Shown in pieces: positions 9,580 to 20,414 of a stretch of 42,762 bases of DNA (the stretch's first letter is position 1; each line of letters starts with the position of its first letter). The stretch is taken from contig NC_049995.1 of assembly GCF_000003815.2 (NCBI RefSeq), positions 17,730,963 through 17,773,724 on the forward strand, written 5' to 3'. The position numbers and the translations under genes were made by a program. A model generated the notes under the pieces. It did not search any database, was not told the origin of the DNA, and saw only the letters and a list, made by a program, of their open reading frames with translations. This DNA is from Branchiostoma floridae. Lineage: Eukaryota; Chordata; Leptocardii; Amphioxiformes; Branchiostomatidae.

Positions 9580-10290
9580 TCTGCAGAATAAAGAAATAAT
9601 GATTTGCAATACAGTTTTAAAAGAATTAATTCAAAATTAGTGCTAGAAATCTACAATCTTTTTCACACCTTACCGACCGAAAACATCTTCTTGCTTTAGT
9701 CATCCAAACCATTTAGCTACAAAAGTCTTGAACAATTCATCTCTTACTGCATATCGAAAAGAAGCAAACCCCCAAAACTGTTAAGGTAGAATAGTGAGCT
9801 GCTAAGTTTCTTTTAATTTACACATTTCATTTCGTCTTTGCTAATCTTTTACTATTTATTACATACATTTGCAATTATTCATTTCTTCTAACAATTTATC
9901 ATCCAAATTGTTTTAAATGCATTCATGTTAGGTTACTACACGAATACCTATGTTCCTTTGTCATGTACATTAATATAGCTATAAGAAGCAAGTTTTTCTA
10001 ATGATCCAATAATAAGTTCTGTTCTAATACTTTTATTTCTACAAAAATATTGATATCGATGTATTAATCTATTTCACTGATTGGATTTTAATAGCTTTAA
10101 TCTTCTAGAAAATAATGGCTGCTACTTTGGCTAATACAAGTGTTGACTCTGGTGTAGGTGCATTGCAGGTTGAGATCGCTGCGTGGCGCTAATAGTACAG
10201 CGTTGAACCATTCAGGGAGGCCCTAAAAGAAAGTTGGCATCATAATCATCAATATAATTATTCATTATCATTATCTGTATGTTAGTGTAT
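9580..10290. other. No gene seen
   Basis: AT-rich DNA without a recognisable element or ORF. Confidence 0.5.
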
Positions 10291-10382
10291 GTTTTTTTAT
10301 CTGTTTATGTATTTGTACATACTGTATGTTTTTTTCTTTATCTGTATGAGCCCTGGAAGATGATCTCAATCTGAGCTAAAGG
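10290..10382 (+). repeat. Probable LINE 3' tail
   Basis: Repeated TATGTTTTTTTATCTGT wording is followed by ATGAGCCCTGGAAGATGATC and a TCTGAGCTAAAGGGT ending. This style resembles other LINE 3' ends of the window. No coding remnant is present. Confidence 0.35.
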
Positions 10383-10384
10383 GT

Positions 10385-10480
10385 ATCAGTTTCAGTTTAG
10401 TTTCAGTTTATTTATTTATCCAGGAAAATACATCGCCTTCTGGCGTTTTTCAATACCTCCTGGTGGGCCGGGCGACCCCA
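10385..10480 (-). repeat. LINE 3' end with (AACTGA)n tail
   Basis: On the minus strand GGTATTGAAAAACGCCAGAA, then GGCGATGTATTTTCCTGGAT, runs into AAATAAATAAACTGAAAC and AACTGA-like repeats. This is a terminal LINE structure with a short tandem tail; the body is missing. Confidence 0.55.
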
Positions 10481-10782
10481 ACATAAATTAACACAAAATC
10501 ACAACAACTGAATCAAAATTGAAATCAAAGGTCAAACTTAAATAACTAAACGTCAGGTGTCAACTATTTACAATACAAATAACTCAAGATAACTTAATAT
10601 AATAATGGCAATAATAATAACAATAATAACACATTCAGGCAGTGGATCAACTTAAAATCAAAGTAACGAAATCAATAAATCTCAATAAATCAATTATTGG
10701 TATCGGTATCTCAATAAACCAATTATTCATCATTTTTAAATCAAAACCTATATCACTAGAGTGAGCACATCCGAACTCAATA

Positions 10783-11055
10783 CCTCCAGGTTCTGAGTCA
10801 CCCTGACCACTTGAGCGATTGTGCCACTTAACTTTTATACCTGAACTTAACCTAGGCATCCCTAACAACAGCCATGTGTTTATTTACAATTGAGTCGACT
10901 GAGGGATATAATGTAAAATGCTTTTACCATGGGCACAACGTCTGTTTCTGTCAAATATTCAAAGTCGTCACCTCCAGGTTCTGAGTTACCCTGACTAAAA
11001 AAATCCACTTATTGCTTAACTTTTATACCTGAACTCTAAGAACCTATCCAAGCAC
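10783..11055. repeat. Local duplication, offset ~187 bp
   Basis: CCTCCAGGTTCTGAGTCACC then CTTAACTTTTATACCTGAAC at 10784-10850 recurs at 10971-11035 as CCTCCAGGTTCTGAGTTACC and the same second phrase. Confidence 0.7.
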
Positions 11056-11059
11056 GTAA

Positions 11060-11500
11060 CAAATGACAAAGAAACTACACGTGACAGCCAAACTTCGCAT
11101 AATCTTCCCACTCAGTCCGGGACATTACCTCTGTCCACGTTATCAATAATAAAAGAGGCACTTAAATACGATATAACGAAAGAGTTTCAAGTTCTTAAAG
11201 CATTGTAAGACTGCTTGAACACATAACTGACTATGTCACCGTTGCTACGATGGGAGCCTCTGTGTCTGCTTCAGTGAAGAAGAGAATGCTGCAAAGCTAA
11301 GCGTTCAAGGGGAAATTTGGAGTGCAGCTAAATCCTATATAATAGCATATAGATTACCTTTATTAACGCCTGTTTCCGTTTGTTCCTTTTCAGTTTTTAA
11401 CTTCCTCAAGCTGCAACTAGGAAGAAACAAAAAGATTTGAATAAGTGAATCTCTATCCTACCAGCTTGGCCCGGAGTACCTGTCCGAATATCCACCTACA
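11060..11500. other. No gene seen
   Basis: Non-coding DNA without a clear element. Confidence 0.45.
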
Positions 11501-11559
11501 TTCAAATGTATTTTCTTATGTTCTATGATTTTGTTATATGGTGTTACTTAACATTACTT

Positions 11560-11712
11560 TTGTTATATGCTTTGCTTGTCTGTATTTGTTTCAATGTTCT
11601 TTTGTGCTCTCAGTTTGTTTCTGATGACGGCACGAAAATAAGCATGTTGAGCTTGAGTGTGCCGCCATCATGTTATGTATTTATCTGTTGCAATAAAAAT
11701 TTAAAAAAAAAC
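11560..11712 (+). repeat. LINE-type 3' end with poly(A), copy A
   Basis: GACGGCACGAAAATAAGCATG, then TTGAGTGTGCCGCCATCATG and TTGCAATAAAAATTTAAAAAAAAA, parallels 12940-13022. The pair defines one retroposon family whose 3' end carries AATAAA and an A tail. The 69-codon ORF over it is spurious. Confidence 0.6.
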
Positions 11713-11942
11713 TAGGAAGAGTGCTCTTCTTCAGTGTTCAAAACCTGCCCTTGTCTATAGAACAAGATGTTCAAACACAATCTCTACATCTTCCGGACGT
11801 GACATCCATCGCTGCAGTGCGAAATAGAAGCGATCAGTATTGGCCTGAGGAAGGTGACAGACGGTCTTACAAACCCATATATAGTGTTGGTAATATAAAA
11901 AATATACATAAATAAATGAAAATAAACCCATATATAGTGTCG

Positions 11943-12330
11943 TGGGACCGCGTAGCGCAGTGGGACCGTGTTCGCCCCGTGACCGAGAGGTTGCGGGTTC
12001 GAATCCGCCTGCCGTGTTACCGATCTTGTGCCCTTGGGAAAGGCACTTTACACGGCTTTCCTCACTATACTCAGGTGAAAATGAGTACCTAGCTTCGGCT
12101 CACGGTGATTTACATCATTCACCCGGACGGGAGACCTGACGCATATGAAAGGGTATGTCACCCCGTAAGGGGCGGTATAACCCCGTCGTGTGTAAACATG
12201 TGTGAACATGTGTGATCACATCGACCGATGATGTATGTTCGTCTGTATCTCTGTGGATCTGCCACTACCAGCCCAAAGCTGCCTAGGCAGATCCGTGTAA
12301 TGAGTTGTATCATTGGCAAATACAGGTGTT
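11943..12330 (+). mobile_element. tRNA-derived SINE, copy 1
   Basis: The 5' part is tRNA-like: RNA polymerase III A box TAGCGCAGTGG at 11953-11963 and B box GGTTCGAATCC at 11996-12006, 43 bases apart. A tRNA-unrelated body follows, starting with CTTGTGCCCTTGGGAAAGGC and TTTACACGGCTTTCCTCAC. The body later includes GGTGATTTACATCATTCACC, shared with the copy at 13985-14437. The 3' limit is uncertain (12200-12330). Confidence 0.82.
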
Positions 12331-12840
12331 AGTTGTGAATAAAGAACCAGTGATTTTCTGTATAGCGATTAAACAATGTGCGGACAAAAGAGACATGTTT
12401 GAACTAGTAGCTGATGGTGCAAACGAGAATTATGGCGTTGCTAAAAAGATGCAAAGTCGAAATAAAACTGTCAGCACGGTTTACACCTTTGACGTCACAT
12501 CTAATGACCAACAGCTCTAAATCACGCGCTTTCTCGCGAGGTTACGGGAGGGCAGCATCCTCACATTTGCGGAACACAGAATCTGGCAAACTGTCTGGGT
12601 TACTTGCACATGTACTTTCTATTTCCACAGTCTTGCAAATAATGCCAAAGAAATTTATCTCAATTTAGTACAATTGCTTTTAAATGGATCTTCTTTTCTG
12701 TCCTCTGCAGACAACTTCAAAATATTAATGTTTGTGCAGACTTTTTTGATAGATACCAATCGCTTCAATAATGACTAAACATCATCCTACCAGTCTTAAG
12801 GGACTTAGTTAATCATCATATTCTCAGTTTATATATTTGA
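12330..12840. other. No convincing gene
   Basis: Two overlapping open frames (71 and 84 codons) have no domains and no splice-consistent ends. Probably unrecognised repeat or spacer. Confidence 0.45.
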
Positions 12841-12849
12841 ATCTTCATT

Positions 12850-13022
12850 TGTTGTTTTTGCTTCAGTGCTTTGCCTACTTGTTATTTTGTTATCTTGTTT
12901 TGTTATCTTGTATTTATCTATCCATGTATTTGTATTCTTTTGCGGTGGCGGCATGAATATAAGTCACGACTTGAGTGTGCCGTCACCATGTCTTGTAAAT
13001 ATATGTTGCAACAATAAAAAAA
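12850..13022 (+). repeat. LINE-type 3' end with poly(A), copy B
   Basis: GGTGGCGGCATGAATATAAG, then TTGAGTGTGCCGTCACCATG and TTGCAACAATAAAAAAAAAT, matches copy A at 11560-11712 in order and orientation. Upstream TTGTTATCTTG repeats are part of the 3' UTR. Confidence 0.6.
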
Positions 13023-13509
13023 AATTATCTCAATAAAAAACCCACTGAATCGCAACATTCGGCAAAAGAAGAATTGCTTTTGTAGCCGGGTTTGATGGGG
13101 TAACTCAGGACGCAGCAAGTGTTGAAACCATTTTTTACCTTATTGATAGCACCCTTGTCCACTCCATAGTACAAGTTCGTGCATTAATACTCTAAAGTAT
13201 GGGAAGCTTTTAGAGGAAAATCGCTCCTGTGTTAGCCGGTATCACAGCTTAACCGCTGAGATCCTCGGGAATTTGCCTCAAACCAGGTGACTGAGTGAGA
13301 AGACAATGACTGTTGTCAGGAAAAACCGTCTGACGAGACTGTCTCGGTATATTATTGACATAAGGCAGACTTTGTAATCCAACTCCCGTCTCACATAGCT
13401 GACGCCCTGACCATCTATAGACCATGGTTCGGAGTTATTCGTGAAGCACTATGTGTGCATGTGCCATGGCATCTACCAAAAGATTTCTGTGATTATGATT
13501 ATGTTTTGA

Positions 13510-13788
13510 TATCTGGTATGTTATCTGATTTGTATAATAGTTACCGATTATGTTCCTGCCGTTCTTCCTGTGTTATATTATCCTATGTTCACTTATAATT
13601 TATTTTGTATGTGTCTTATAAGCCGTTCTAACGCATGACACGTTAATAAAATTCATTCATTCATTCATTCATTCATTCATTCATTCATTCATTCATTCAT
13701 TCATTCATTCATTCATTCATTCATTCATTCATTCATTCATTCATTCATTCATTCATTCATTCATTCATTCATTCATTCATTCATTCAT
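13510..13788 (+). repeat. LINE 3' end running into a (CATT)n microsatellite
   Basis: A T-rich 3' UTR-like stretch ends in ACACGTTAATAAAATTCATTC and then about 140 bases of pure CATT tetramers (13646-13787). Tetranucleotide tails are usual for L2/CR1-type LINEs, so the microsatellite probably began as the element tail. Confidence 0.65.
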
Positions 13789-13984
13789 ACACTTTCAGCC
13801 GTGCAACTGTCTAGTTGTAAACTTTTAGCTTGTCATGCACAAGTGCTAGCTTTACCTGTATTTAATGTACAACTATTTTATTCTACTTAATATATGTTCA
13901 GGTTGTACTGTATATGTATTGTGTATGTTTGTGGTCACTATAGCAGCCTGGTGCCTGGTCGTTCGTTCGTTCGTTCGTCCCATA

Positions 13985-14437
13985 GCCTTTTATCAGCCGT
14001 AGGGGCAGCACAACATGTTGTGCTGTATCAATAGGCATTTTAGTCCCCTGGCGGCGCCTATCTCCTCTCCGGGGCATGGTGAATGATGTAAATCACCGTA
14101 TGGCTGATACGACACGAAGGTTCGCCAGGCCTCCGCCCGGGTGATTTGTAGTGAATCACCAACTCCAGACAGAATGGTTTGCTCCATCCACACCGCACCA
14201 TCGCACGTGTGGGGGTTCTTTAACGTGCATGGGGTATGGCTCTCCCCATACACGGGACCTCCATTTAACGTCCTATCCGAGGGACGACTCATTTTTCACT
14301 TGAGTAAAGTGAGGAAAGTCGTGTAAAGTGCCTTTCCCAAGGGCACAAGATCGGTGGCACGGTAGGCGGATTCGAACCCGCAACCTCTCGGTGCAAATCC
14401 GAACATGCTACCGCTGCGCCACGCGGTCACCACGCCT
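13985..14437 (-). mobile_element. tRNA-derived SINE, copy 2 (near full length)
   Basis: On the minus strand the A box (TGGCGCAGCGG, reverse of 14411-14421) and B box (GGTTCGAATCC, reverse of 14368-14378) open the element. The shared core CTTGTGCCCTTGGGAAAGGC and TTTACACGACTTTCCTCAC follows. A longer body contains TAAAGAACCCCCACACGTGC and CGGTGATTTACATCATTCACC. The 3' end passes into a (CGAA)n tail at 13964-13985. Length is about 450 bases. The 99-codon minus-strand ORF inside is incidental. Confidence 0.85.
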
Positions 14438-14689
14438 GCTGCCTGGTGTCCACAATTATTGTACTTTTCACAACCTGAATAACGTTGTTCGCGAGCAGGG
14501 GCATCTGTGGTTGGGAGAAAAAAAGTGTCTATAAATCGTGGTCTGAGGCATTTGATTATAAATTTTGACAAATCAGTGTTGGGAAAGTCATGTTTGTCTT
14601 GGTTGATATCAGAAGAGCAAACTGTAGCTAGAATAGGACGGATTCTGGGTTACTCCCACGGAACTTGGTTGGGGAGTGGTCAGGAGTAA

Positions 14690-15064
14690 AGCTCTTTCTC
14701 ACTCACTCATCCTCGCCGCATATCAGACTTCGCTGAGGCGGGCCGTCATCGCTCTCCAAGTCTTCCTGTCTGAAGCTGCTCTCTGCACTCCCTCCCAAGT
14801 GCATCCCATCTCTGCCAGGTCACGCTCTACTGTTCGCCTCCACGTCATGGCTTGCCCTCCCCTCTTTCTCCTTCCGGCTGGACACCAGCTCAGCACTACT
14901 CTGGGGAGTCGCTGTCTTGGCATTCTCACAACATGCCCCAGCCACCGTAACCTTGCTTTCTGGATAAGTGTGGAGAGTCTAGGTTGCCCAGTACGATTTC
15001 TGACAGTGTTGTTACTGATGTGCTGTTGCCATCTGATCCTTATGATGGGTTCTGAATGTGCGAC
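14690..15064 (-). mobile_element. 5'-truncated LINE: C-terminal end of reverse-transcriptase ORF
   Basis: The minus strand reads NRTGQPRLSTLIQKARLRWLGH, followed by VVRMPRQRLPRVV, a basic stretch RRKRGG, then RRTVERDLAEMG, and ends DRKTWRAMTARLSEV-stop. The LRWLGHVxRMPxxRLP block followed by a W..A..DR..WR ending is the known distal end of many non-LTR retrotransposon polyproteins. The 3' end carries a GAGT-repeat tail near 14695-14710. The copy starts abruptly near 15064. Confidence 0.78.
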
Positions 15065-15069
15065 AAAGG

Positions 15070-15455
15070 CTTAAGGACGAAGGACTTTTGAATATCAGAT
15101 CAAATTATTACCGGATGCTGCCCTTCTTGGGTAAGGTGTTCAATCATCGTCTGAAAATGATTGCATTATTGTTTTGTAACCAAATTATCATTTGCTGCGT
15201 CAAGAAAGTTTCTGGGAAGCACCGGTATAAAAACTTTGCATTTTGATGATTGGTGTTGAACATTCACTCGCGCATACTTTAATTTTTAATTAGTTATTAT
15301 AAACTTTGGTTTTCAATATTACAACTTAATATGCAATCAAAATTACGGGTACGGTTTGCAACAAGCTAACTTCGCTGACATGTAACCTGGCTATATTTGT
15401 CCAATTTATATTACTAGTATTTTTCCGGCGATCTGAGGAGCCTGATAGAGGCTAG
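15070..15455. other. No gene seen
   Basis: AT-rich spacer between a LINE fragment and an inverted-repeat transposon. Confidence 0.45.
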
Positions 15456-15463
15456 GACCTTTA

Positions 15464-15860
15464 TACACCTTTCTCACGCGGCGGCCATGATTGATCTAAA
15501 ACGAGTTCAATGTGGCAAACAAAAGGCTGTCCATCATAATTAGCAGTTCAACCAATGATAGCCTGCCAATTAGGAAAGCGACCAATAAGTGAATGGCTGC
15601 AAATTCGTTAGAACTTTGCATTATTATGTTTTTATTTTGCATATCTAAAGGGACTATGGGGTCAGTCTACACCACTCTAAATTGCTATATTTTTCGGTGC
15701 ATAACACTTCTTGTAATATTTATTATTCTATCTTATATCATGAAAATTTGTGTGGTTTGGGGGAAAACTAAATGGGACCTGATTTTAGAAATAAGTTTTG
15801 TCTGTTTGCCTCATTGACCTCTTCTTCGATCTATCATGGCCGCCGCGTGAGAAAGGTGTA
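15464..15860. mobile_element. TA-flanked inverted-repeat element, 397 bp
   Basis: The left end TACACCTTTCTCACGCGGCG, continuing GCCATGATTGATC, is mirrored by the right end GATCTATCATGGCCGCCGCG and TGAGAAAGGTGTA. Similarity of the arms continues inward (TTCAATGTGGCAAACA against TGTTTGCCTCATTGA). TA dinucleotides flank both ends, compatible with Tc1/mariner-like mobilisation. The interior has no ORF with recognisable content but has three CCAAT-type motifs near 15550-15588. Confidence 0.78.
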
Positions 15861-15899
15861 TAGGCCAGTATGCAGGATATGCAATGCTAATTTACTACT

Positions 15900-16640
15900 G
15901 ATGCAATCTAACGCAAAAGCAACATCCTAGAGTGCTTATTAAGGTACAGAAACACCATGGTATCGCGGTTCAAAAGATCAAAAGTATTTTTTCTTCGGAA
16001 TATGCAGCGTCTGGCAGTATGAAGTTCATAATGTGCATGAATAAGTACAGAACGTAGTGTGCTTAAAATATATTCATAAGGTAGAAAAAAATCGATACCT
16101 CTTCAGAGAGAGCTGGATTTTTCGGACCTTTTCTGCGCATGAGTCAGAGTGGTGTTCAGAGCGCCTGAACCGCAGAGGATCACCGTTATCTAGGCCGAGA
16201 CTTCAGCATATGGAATTCAGCATTCATATTTCACAGAAAAGAGTATTTTTCCCGGACAAAAGATTGGATTATTCACGAAAGAACCTTCAACGATTGCAAG
16301 AAGAGTCAGCTTCTTCGTCAGACGAATTCTGTGGTCAGAAAGAAAACTAAAAGAGCAACGGAGGTACGCGGAGAGCAGAATGCGGTGGAGAAATTGAAGA
16401 AAGGCAGATTACAGCTGCAGAGCATTTCAAGATCATTACTGCAAAAGAACACAGTGGAGTAACTCTAAAATCGAGGCTGCCTCAGGACGAGTACACACGC
16501 TGTTCAAAGATCACAAGTCCTGATAGCGATTGCGTCAGAGTTCTACACCAAAGTACCAACATCAAGAGAAGAGCATTATTCGCAAAAGTGAGCGCCGTCC
16601 ATTGAGGTGTGCGTCATTGAAATGTAAAGGCAGGACTACC
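15900..16640. other. No convincing gene
   Basis: A 97-codon open frame at 16057-16350 is Ser/Arg-rich without domain, signal peptide or splice support. The rest holds nothing recognisable. Confidence 0.4.
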
Positions 16641-16699
16641 ACCCCGACTCTCCCTATGGTGATATTGTAATGTAATTAGTACACAGAAAGCAGACAAGC

Positions 16700-17225
16700 A
16701 AGACGCTGAGGCCAGACGGTTCGCTCCAGTCGCACCTGAACTGTTGATGGTTGTGGTTTTGATTGGACGAAGAGGCCGTGAAGCGTTCCATAAAACAAAC
16801 GAAAGAACACTCCAACAGACAGAGATCATGGCTACTGTAAACGGTTCTTCTTAAATTGACCGAAGCAAGGCTTGGGACGTTACAATTGTTTATTCAAAGC
16901 GGTTGGAAAATCCTGCAGCCAGGCGCTTTAATTGGCTGAAAAGGGGTGTGGAGCGTTGCAAAAGCCAAAGGTAGGGCACTCAAACGGACAGAGTCCGTGG
17001 CTACTGGAAACAGTTGTTCTTTGACGCAAGGCGTAGGGCGTTACAATTTGTCCTTCAAAGCGGTTGGAAAATCCTGCGTCGAGGCGTTTAATTGGTTAAA
17101 CGGGACGTGGATCTTTGAATAAACCTAACGACAGAACACTCCAACCATGACTACTGGAACCCGATGTGAGTAGGGAGTTGCAATTGTTCATTCCTGCCGG
17201 CTGGAGAAGCCTACAGCTTTGAATA
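16700..17225. repeat. Tandem repeat, ~160-bp unit, about 3 copies
   Basis: GCGGTTGGAAAATCCTGC occurs at about 16899 and 17060, with a diverged third version near 17197. Between them TTTAATTGG, then ACACTCCAAC/ACTCAAACGGACAGAG, GGCTACTGGAAAC and GGGCGTTACAATT recur in the same order. Confidence 0.75.
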
Positions 17226-17336
17226 CACCATGGAAGCCGGAACTCTACAATCTCTTGGCGTGCGACACGCGGGAACGTTTCTTCTCTTCAGTTATCTGAT
17301 GTGGGGGACTCATGAAACTGCCGAGGCGACGGTACG

Positions 17337-17700
17337 AAGAATACGGATAGGTAAGATATGTCTTCTTGTAACGTTAACTCTCGTGATGCTACTCTAGAAT
17401 GTTGATTTGTGATAGTAAATTACATCTCGTAACGTTTCTACTCTACAATACTTTTTTTCATTTGTGGTGAAGCGAATGTTAAGGTCTTACGCTATGTTTT
17501 GTAATAAAAAATATAGCGGGTTGCGGAAAATACGGATAAATAAATACGTCATTTTCTAACGTTAACTCTCGTGATGCTGCTCTACAATGTTGGTTTGTGT
17601 TGGTAAATCGCATTGTGTAACACGAGATTTTCGTTTCTACTGTAAATTACATTTCCATTTCGACATTTGTGGTGGGGCTCCTGCGCTATTTGTTGTGATA
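17337..17700. repeat. Tandem duplication, ~189-bp unit
   Basis: AATACGGATA followed by AACGTTAACTCTCGTGATGC and TCTACAATGTTG-like wording occurs at about 17340 and again at 17529. The two copies are head-to-tail. Confidence 0.75.
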
Positions 17701-17719
17701 ATTTTTCGGAAAGGGAATC

Positions 17720-18085
17720 GGTCGAAAGGCATTGCAAGTTTGTGAGACAGAATCTGCATTTCCGAAAGATTTATGGTTGATAGTTAATTTCCAAGCAGAT
17801 TCATGCATACCTTTTGTACTGTCCTTAACTATCTATTGAAAATATAACGGCATGTTAACATAAGGCACCAAAATGCTGTACAGCAAGACATGACCAAAGT
17901 CTCACTGCCTTTCATTGTCTGCTTACTCACTTGGTTAATTTTAGCTCTCGCTCGAACCAAATCATAAAGCTTCTTCCGCAGTACTTTGTTCTCAATGGCC
18001 CTTTGTAGCTCTTAAATAGTATATTGCAGGTTTGCGTTAGATTGTCTAAGTAGGTGATTCTTGATCTTAACCTTTGTCTTTTTCA
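17720..18085. other. No gene seen
   Basis: Spacer without recognisable element. Confidence 0.45.
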
Positions 18086-18096
18086 GCTATAGCAGT

Positions 18097-18417
18097 TAAC
18101 CTGGAATCCAGTCTCTCGCTGGCTCGGCCTACCGTACTTAGTGCAGGCTCTCTACGGGGCCACTGTGGGTCTGAGCCGCCGGGATACTCGGCCTCACCCG
18201 GTAGAATTTTCACGCGGTTTGACTTTGCCCAGGGGGGGAGGGGGGGGAGGGTAATTGCTGGCCGGATAATTAACCCCCTGGGCTAAAGTCTAACCGCGTG
18301 AAAATACTACCGGGTGTGGCCGATTACCCCGGCGGCTGGGAGCTTCCCTGGCCCCGTAGAGAGCCTGCACTAACGACGGTATAAGGCCGAGCCAGCGAGA
18401 GACTGGAATCCAGGTTA
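18097..18417. mobile_element. Long-hairpin foldback element, 321 bp, with 10-bp target duplication
   Basis: The two halves are near-perfect reverse complements: TAACCTGGAATCCAGTCTCT then CGCTGGCTCGGCC on the left, and the mirror on the right ending CTGGAATCCAGGTTA. The centre is a G-rich and C-rich stretch (18229-18280). CTATAGCAGT at 18087-18096 is repeated exactly at 18418-18427, so the insertion boundaries are unambiguous. There is no coding capacity. A 9-10-bp duplication with long terminal repeats points towards Mutator-like elements, but that class is inferred. Confidence 0.88.
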
Positions 18418-18659
18418 CTATAGCAGTAGGCTCTCAGAGCACAAGATGGGATGCAGAGATTTCAGGGTGTGTAATACAGTGAATGGCTTTCAGTTTCATT
18501 CTGTGCGTGAATGCCTAAAAGCTCTGTTAGCCGTGCAGTCATTACAAAACAGCCTTCCGCATCATTGGATCTTCATCATTATTACTGCTGCAATTTGGTC
18601 AAACGCCTTGCATGTGCACTTACTTTAGCTTTTTGCCATAACAATAACAGAAATCGCAA

Positions 18660-19010
18660 GTGTAATGTTACGCTTACAGCTTTACTCGCTGTAAGAAATC
18701 ACACATTTCCCTCTCAGTGCTTCAAACGAAACGTTAAAGGTCAGCGGATTTAGTGCAGAAATAATTGAACAAAATTGTTCCTACAACGTACCTTACTTTA
18801 CCGTAGAACATAGGTCCTCCTTTACCTATTACAACTTCACTTGCTTTACTTGGAAATCACACGTTACCCTCTCAGTGGTATTCGACGTCTTCAAATGAAA
18901 CGTTTAAGGCCACCGGATTTAGCGCAGAAATAATTGAGCAAAATTGACTCTTTGCTCCTACAACCTACCCTTTACCCTAGAACTAGGCCCTCCTTTGCCC
19001 ATTGTACTTA
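18660..19010. repeat. Tandem duplication, ~160-bp unit
   Basis: GAAATCACACRTTWCCCTCTCAGTG, then TCAAAYGAAACGTT and GGATTTAGYGCAGAAATAATTG, occurs at about 18695 and about 18854. CCTACAACSTACC and GGYCCTCCTTT follow in each copy. Confidence 0.78.
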
Positions 19011-19019
19011 CGAGTCTCT

Positions 19020-19900
19020 GCAAATATATATGTCTGTTTGCTTGAAACGATGATTCTCAGCTTAGTGGTTATAAGCTAAATTGGCATCTTTTGGCAAGTA
19101 CATATATACCTCTCCCTCGCGCAGAAACTTTAAGATAAACACCCAGAAAAGCAATCCCATTAAATGCGAAGAAAGATGAGGGAGGGAGAATAAGGTCAAG
19201 CTTTATATAGCAAGGAGAAATGGATTTCTGTGGAATCTTCTGTGAGTTCAACTGACACGAAAGCTTTAGGTTCCAAAACGATTTAACGGTGTCTGCGAAG
19301 CGTTTTGTTTGGGGTTGTCTCATATTTGCAGCCAGGCACTGGACTGTGAGAAAACAACTTGAAAATTGGAATTCAGCAACAAGGGCAGTAAGTTTGACTG
19401 TTGAAGTCTTGTGTTAAAAGCCTCCAACTGCATAAGTGTAACATTGACCAATCGTCACATTGGCATCACGTGACTTAACAGACCGTCCAACTGACCGACA
19501 AGTGAAAGGTCATTTGGACATGATGAAGACTTCAGGCCGGTCAGCACAAAACGGAAAGGCGATTTGATGATAACATCTGTCCAGCATTATTACCAAATCC
19601 CAGTCATATTGGAAACATTATTAGTTAAACTACGTGAAAGCGAAGGCATTGTAACCAGTTGGTATGTTAGCTTGTTTATGCGGGAGGTGGAAGCGGTGTA
19701 ATAGGTCACTTGGAGAATTGGAAGAATGGTTTTGATCGGTTCCGATGTTTTCTTTTTAATTGAGAGCCAGGTAGAATCTATGACTAGTAGAATGCAGTAT
19801 TTTCAAATGTCCGATCGTTGGGAATACCTTTTCAGATCCTGTCAAAACGATGCTAAAACTATTTAATCTTAAAATTTCACATAGCGTTTTTAAAGTGAAT
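19020..19900. other. No gene seen
   Basis: No recognisable element. An 84-codon minus-strand frame at 19323-19069 has no domain. Confidence 0.45.
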
Positions 19901-19908
19901 GAGTTGTG

Positions 19909-20035
19909 GGATAAAGGAGAAATTCTTTGTACACAACCAGTGGGTACTTACATAGCTTAATCGAAGTATTCTAAATCTTCGATTAAGCTATTATAAGTAC
20001 CCACTGGTTGTGTACAAAGAATTTCTACTTTATCC
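19909..20035. repeat. Perfect-looking hairpin, ~58-bp arms, 10-base loop
   Basis: Left arm 19909-19966 (GGATAAAGGAGAAATTCTTT ... GCTTAATCGAAG) is mirrored by 19977-20035 (CTTCGATTAAGC ... AAAGAATTTCTACTTTATCC) with very few mismatches. It may be a minimal MITE. GAATGAGTTGTG occurs on both sides (19897-19908 and 20073-20084), but not adjacent to the right arm. Confidence 0.85.
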
Positions 20036-20414
20036 TATATTCTACCAACCTGATGAAACTATTTTCGGATGAATGAGTTGTGTTTAAGTTGATTTAAGAT
20101 GTTTTCAAGGTTTGACATGGCATAACTGACAGCATCATGTAAAATGTACTCCTAATCCATCTGGCAGCAGCAGACAGGTCCTTAGAGAATAACATCTGTA
20201 GCAAGTTAATCAGAATGGAGTGAACAATTAATGAAGCATGTCACACACGCAGCTCATTAGGTGACTGGAACGTACTTCGTACATTTATCGAGCGAATTCT
20301 TAATGCACTGTCTTCAGCTACGCTCATGCATACTACATGTTTTACATTTCGTCCCATGAACTCGCCTCGGACGCCGTTTTCCTTCCAATGAAGATACTGA
20401 AAAGGAAGATTTAA

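Noticed and set aside
11943-12013. A functional tRNA gene
   Set aside because: Has A and B boxes but the arms do not pair into a proper cloverleaf and a SINE body follows.
11942-12139. 65-codon frame with a Pro-rich start
   Set aside because: Lies wholly within a tRNA-derived SINE.
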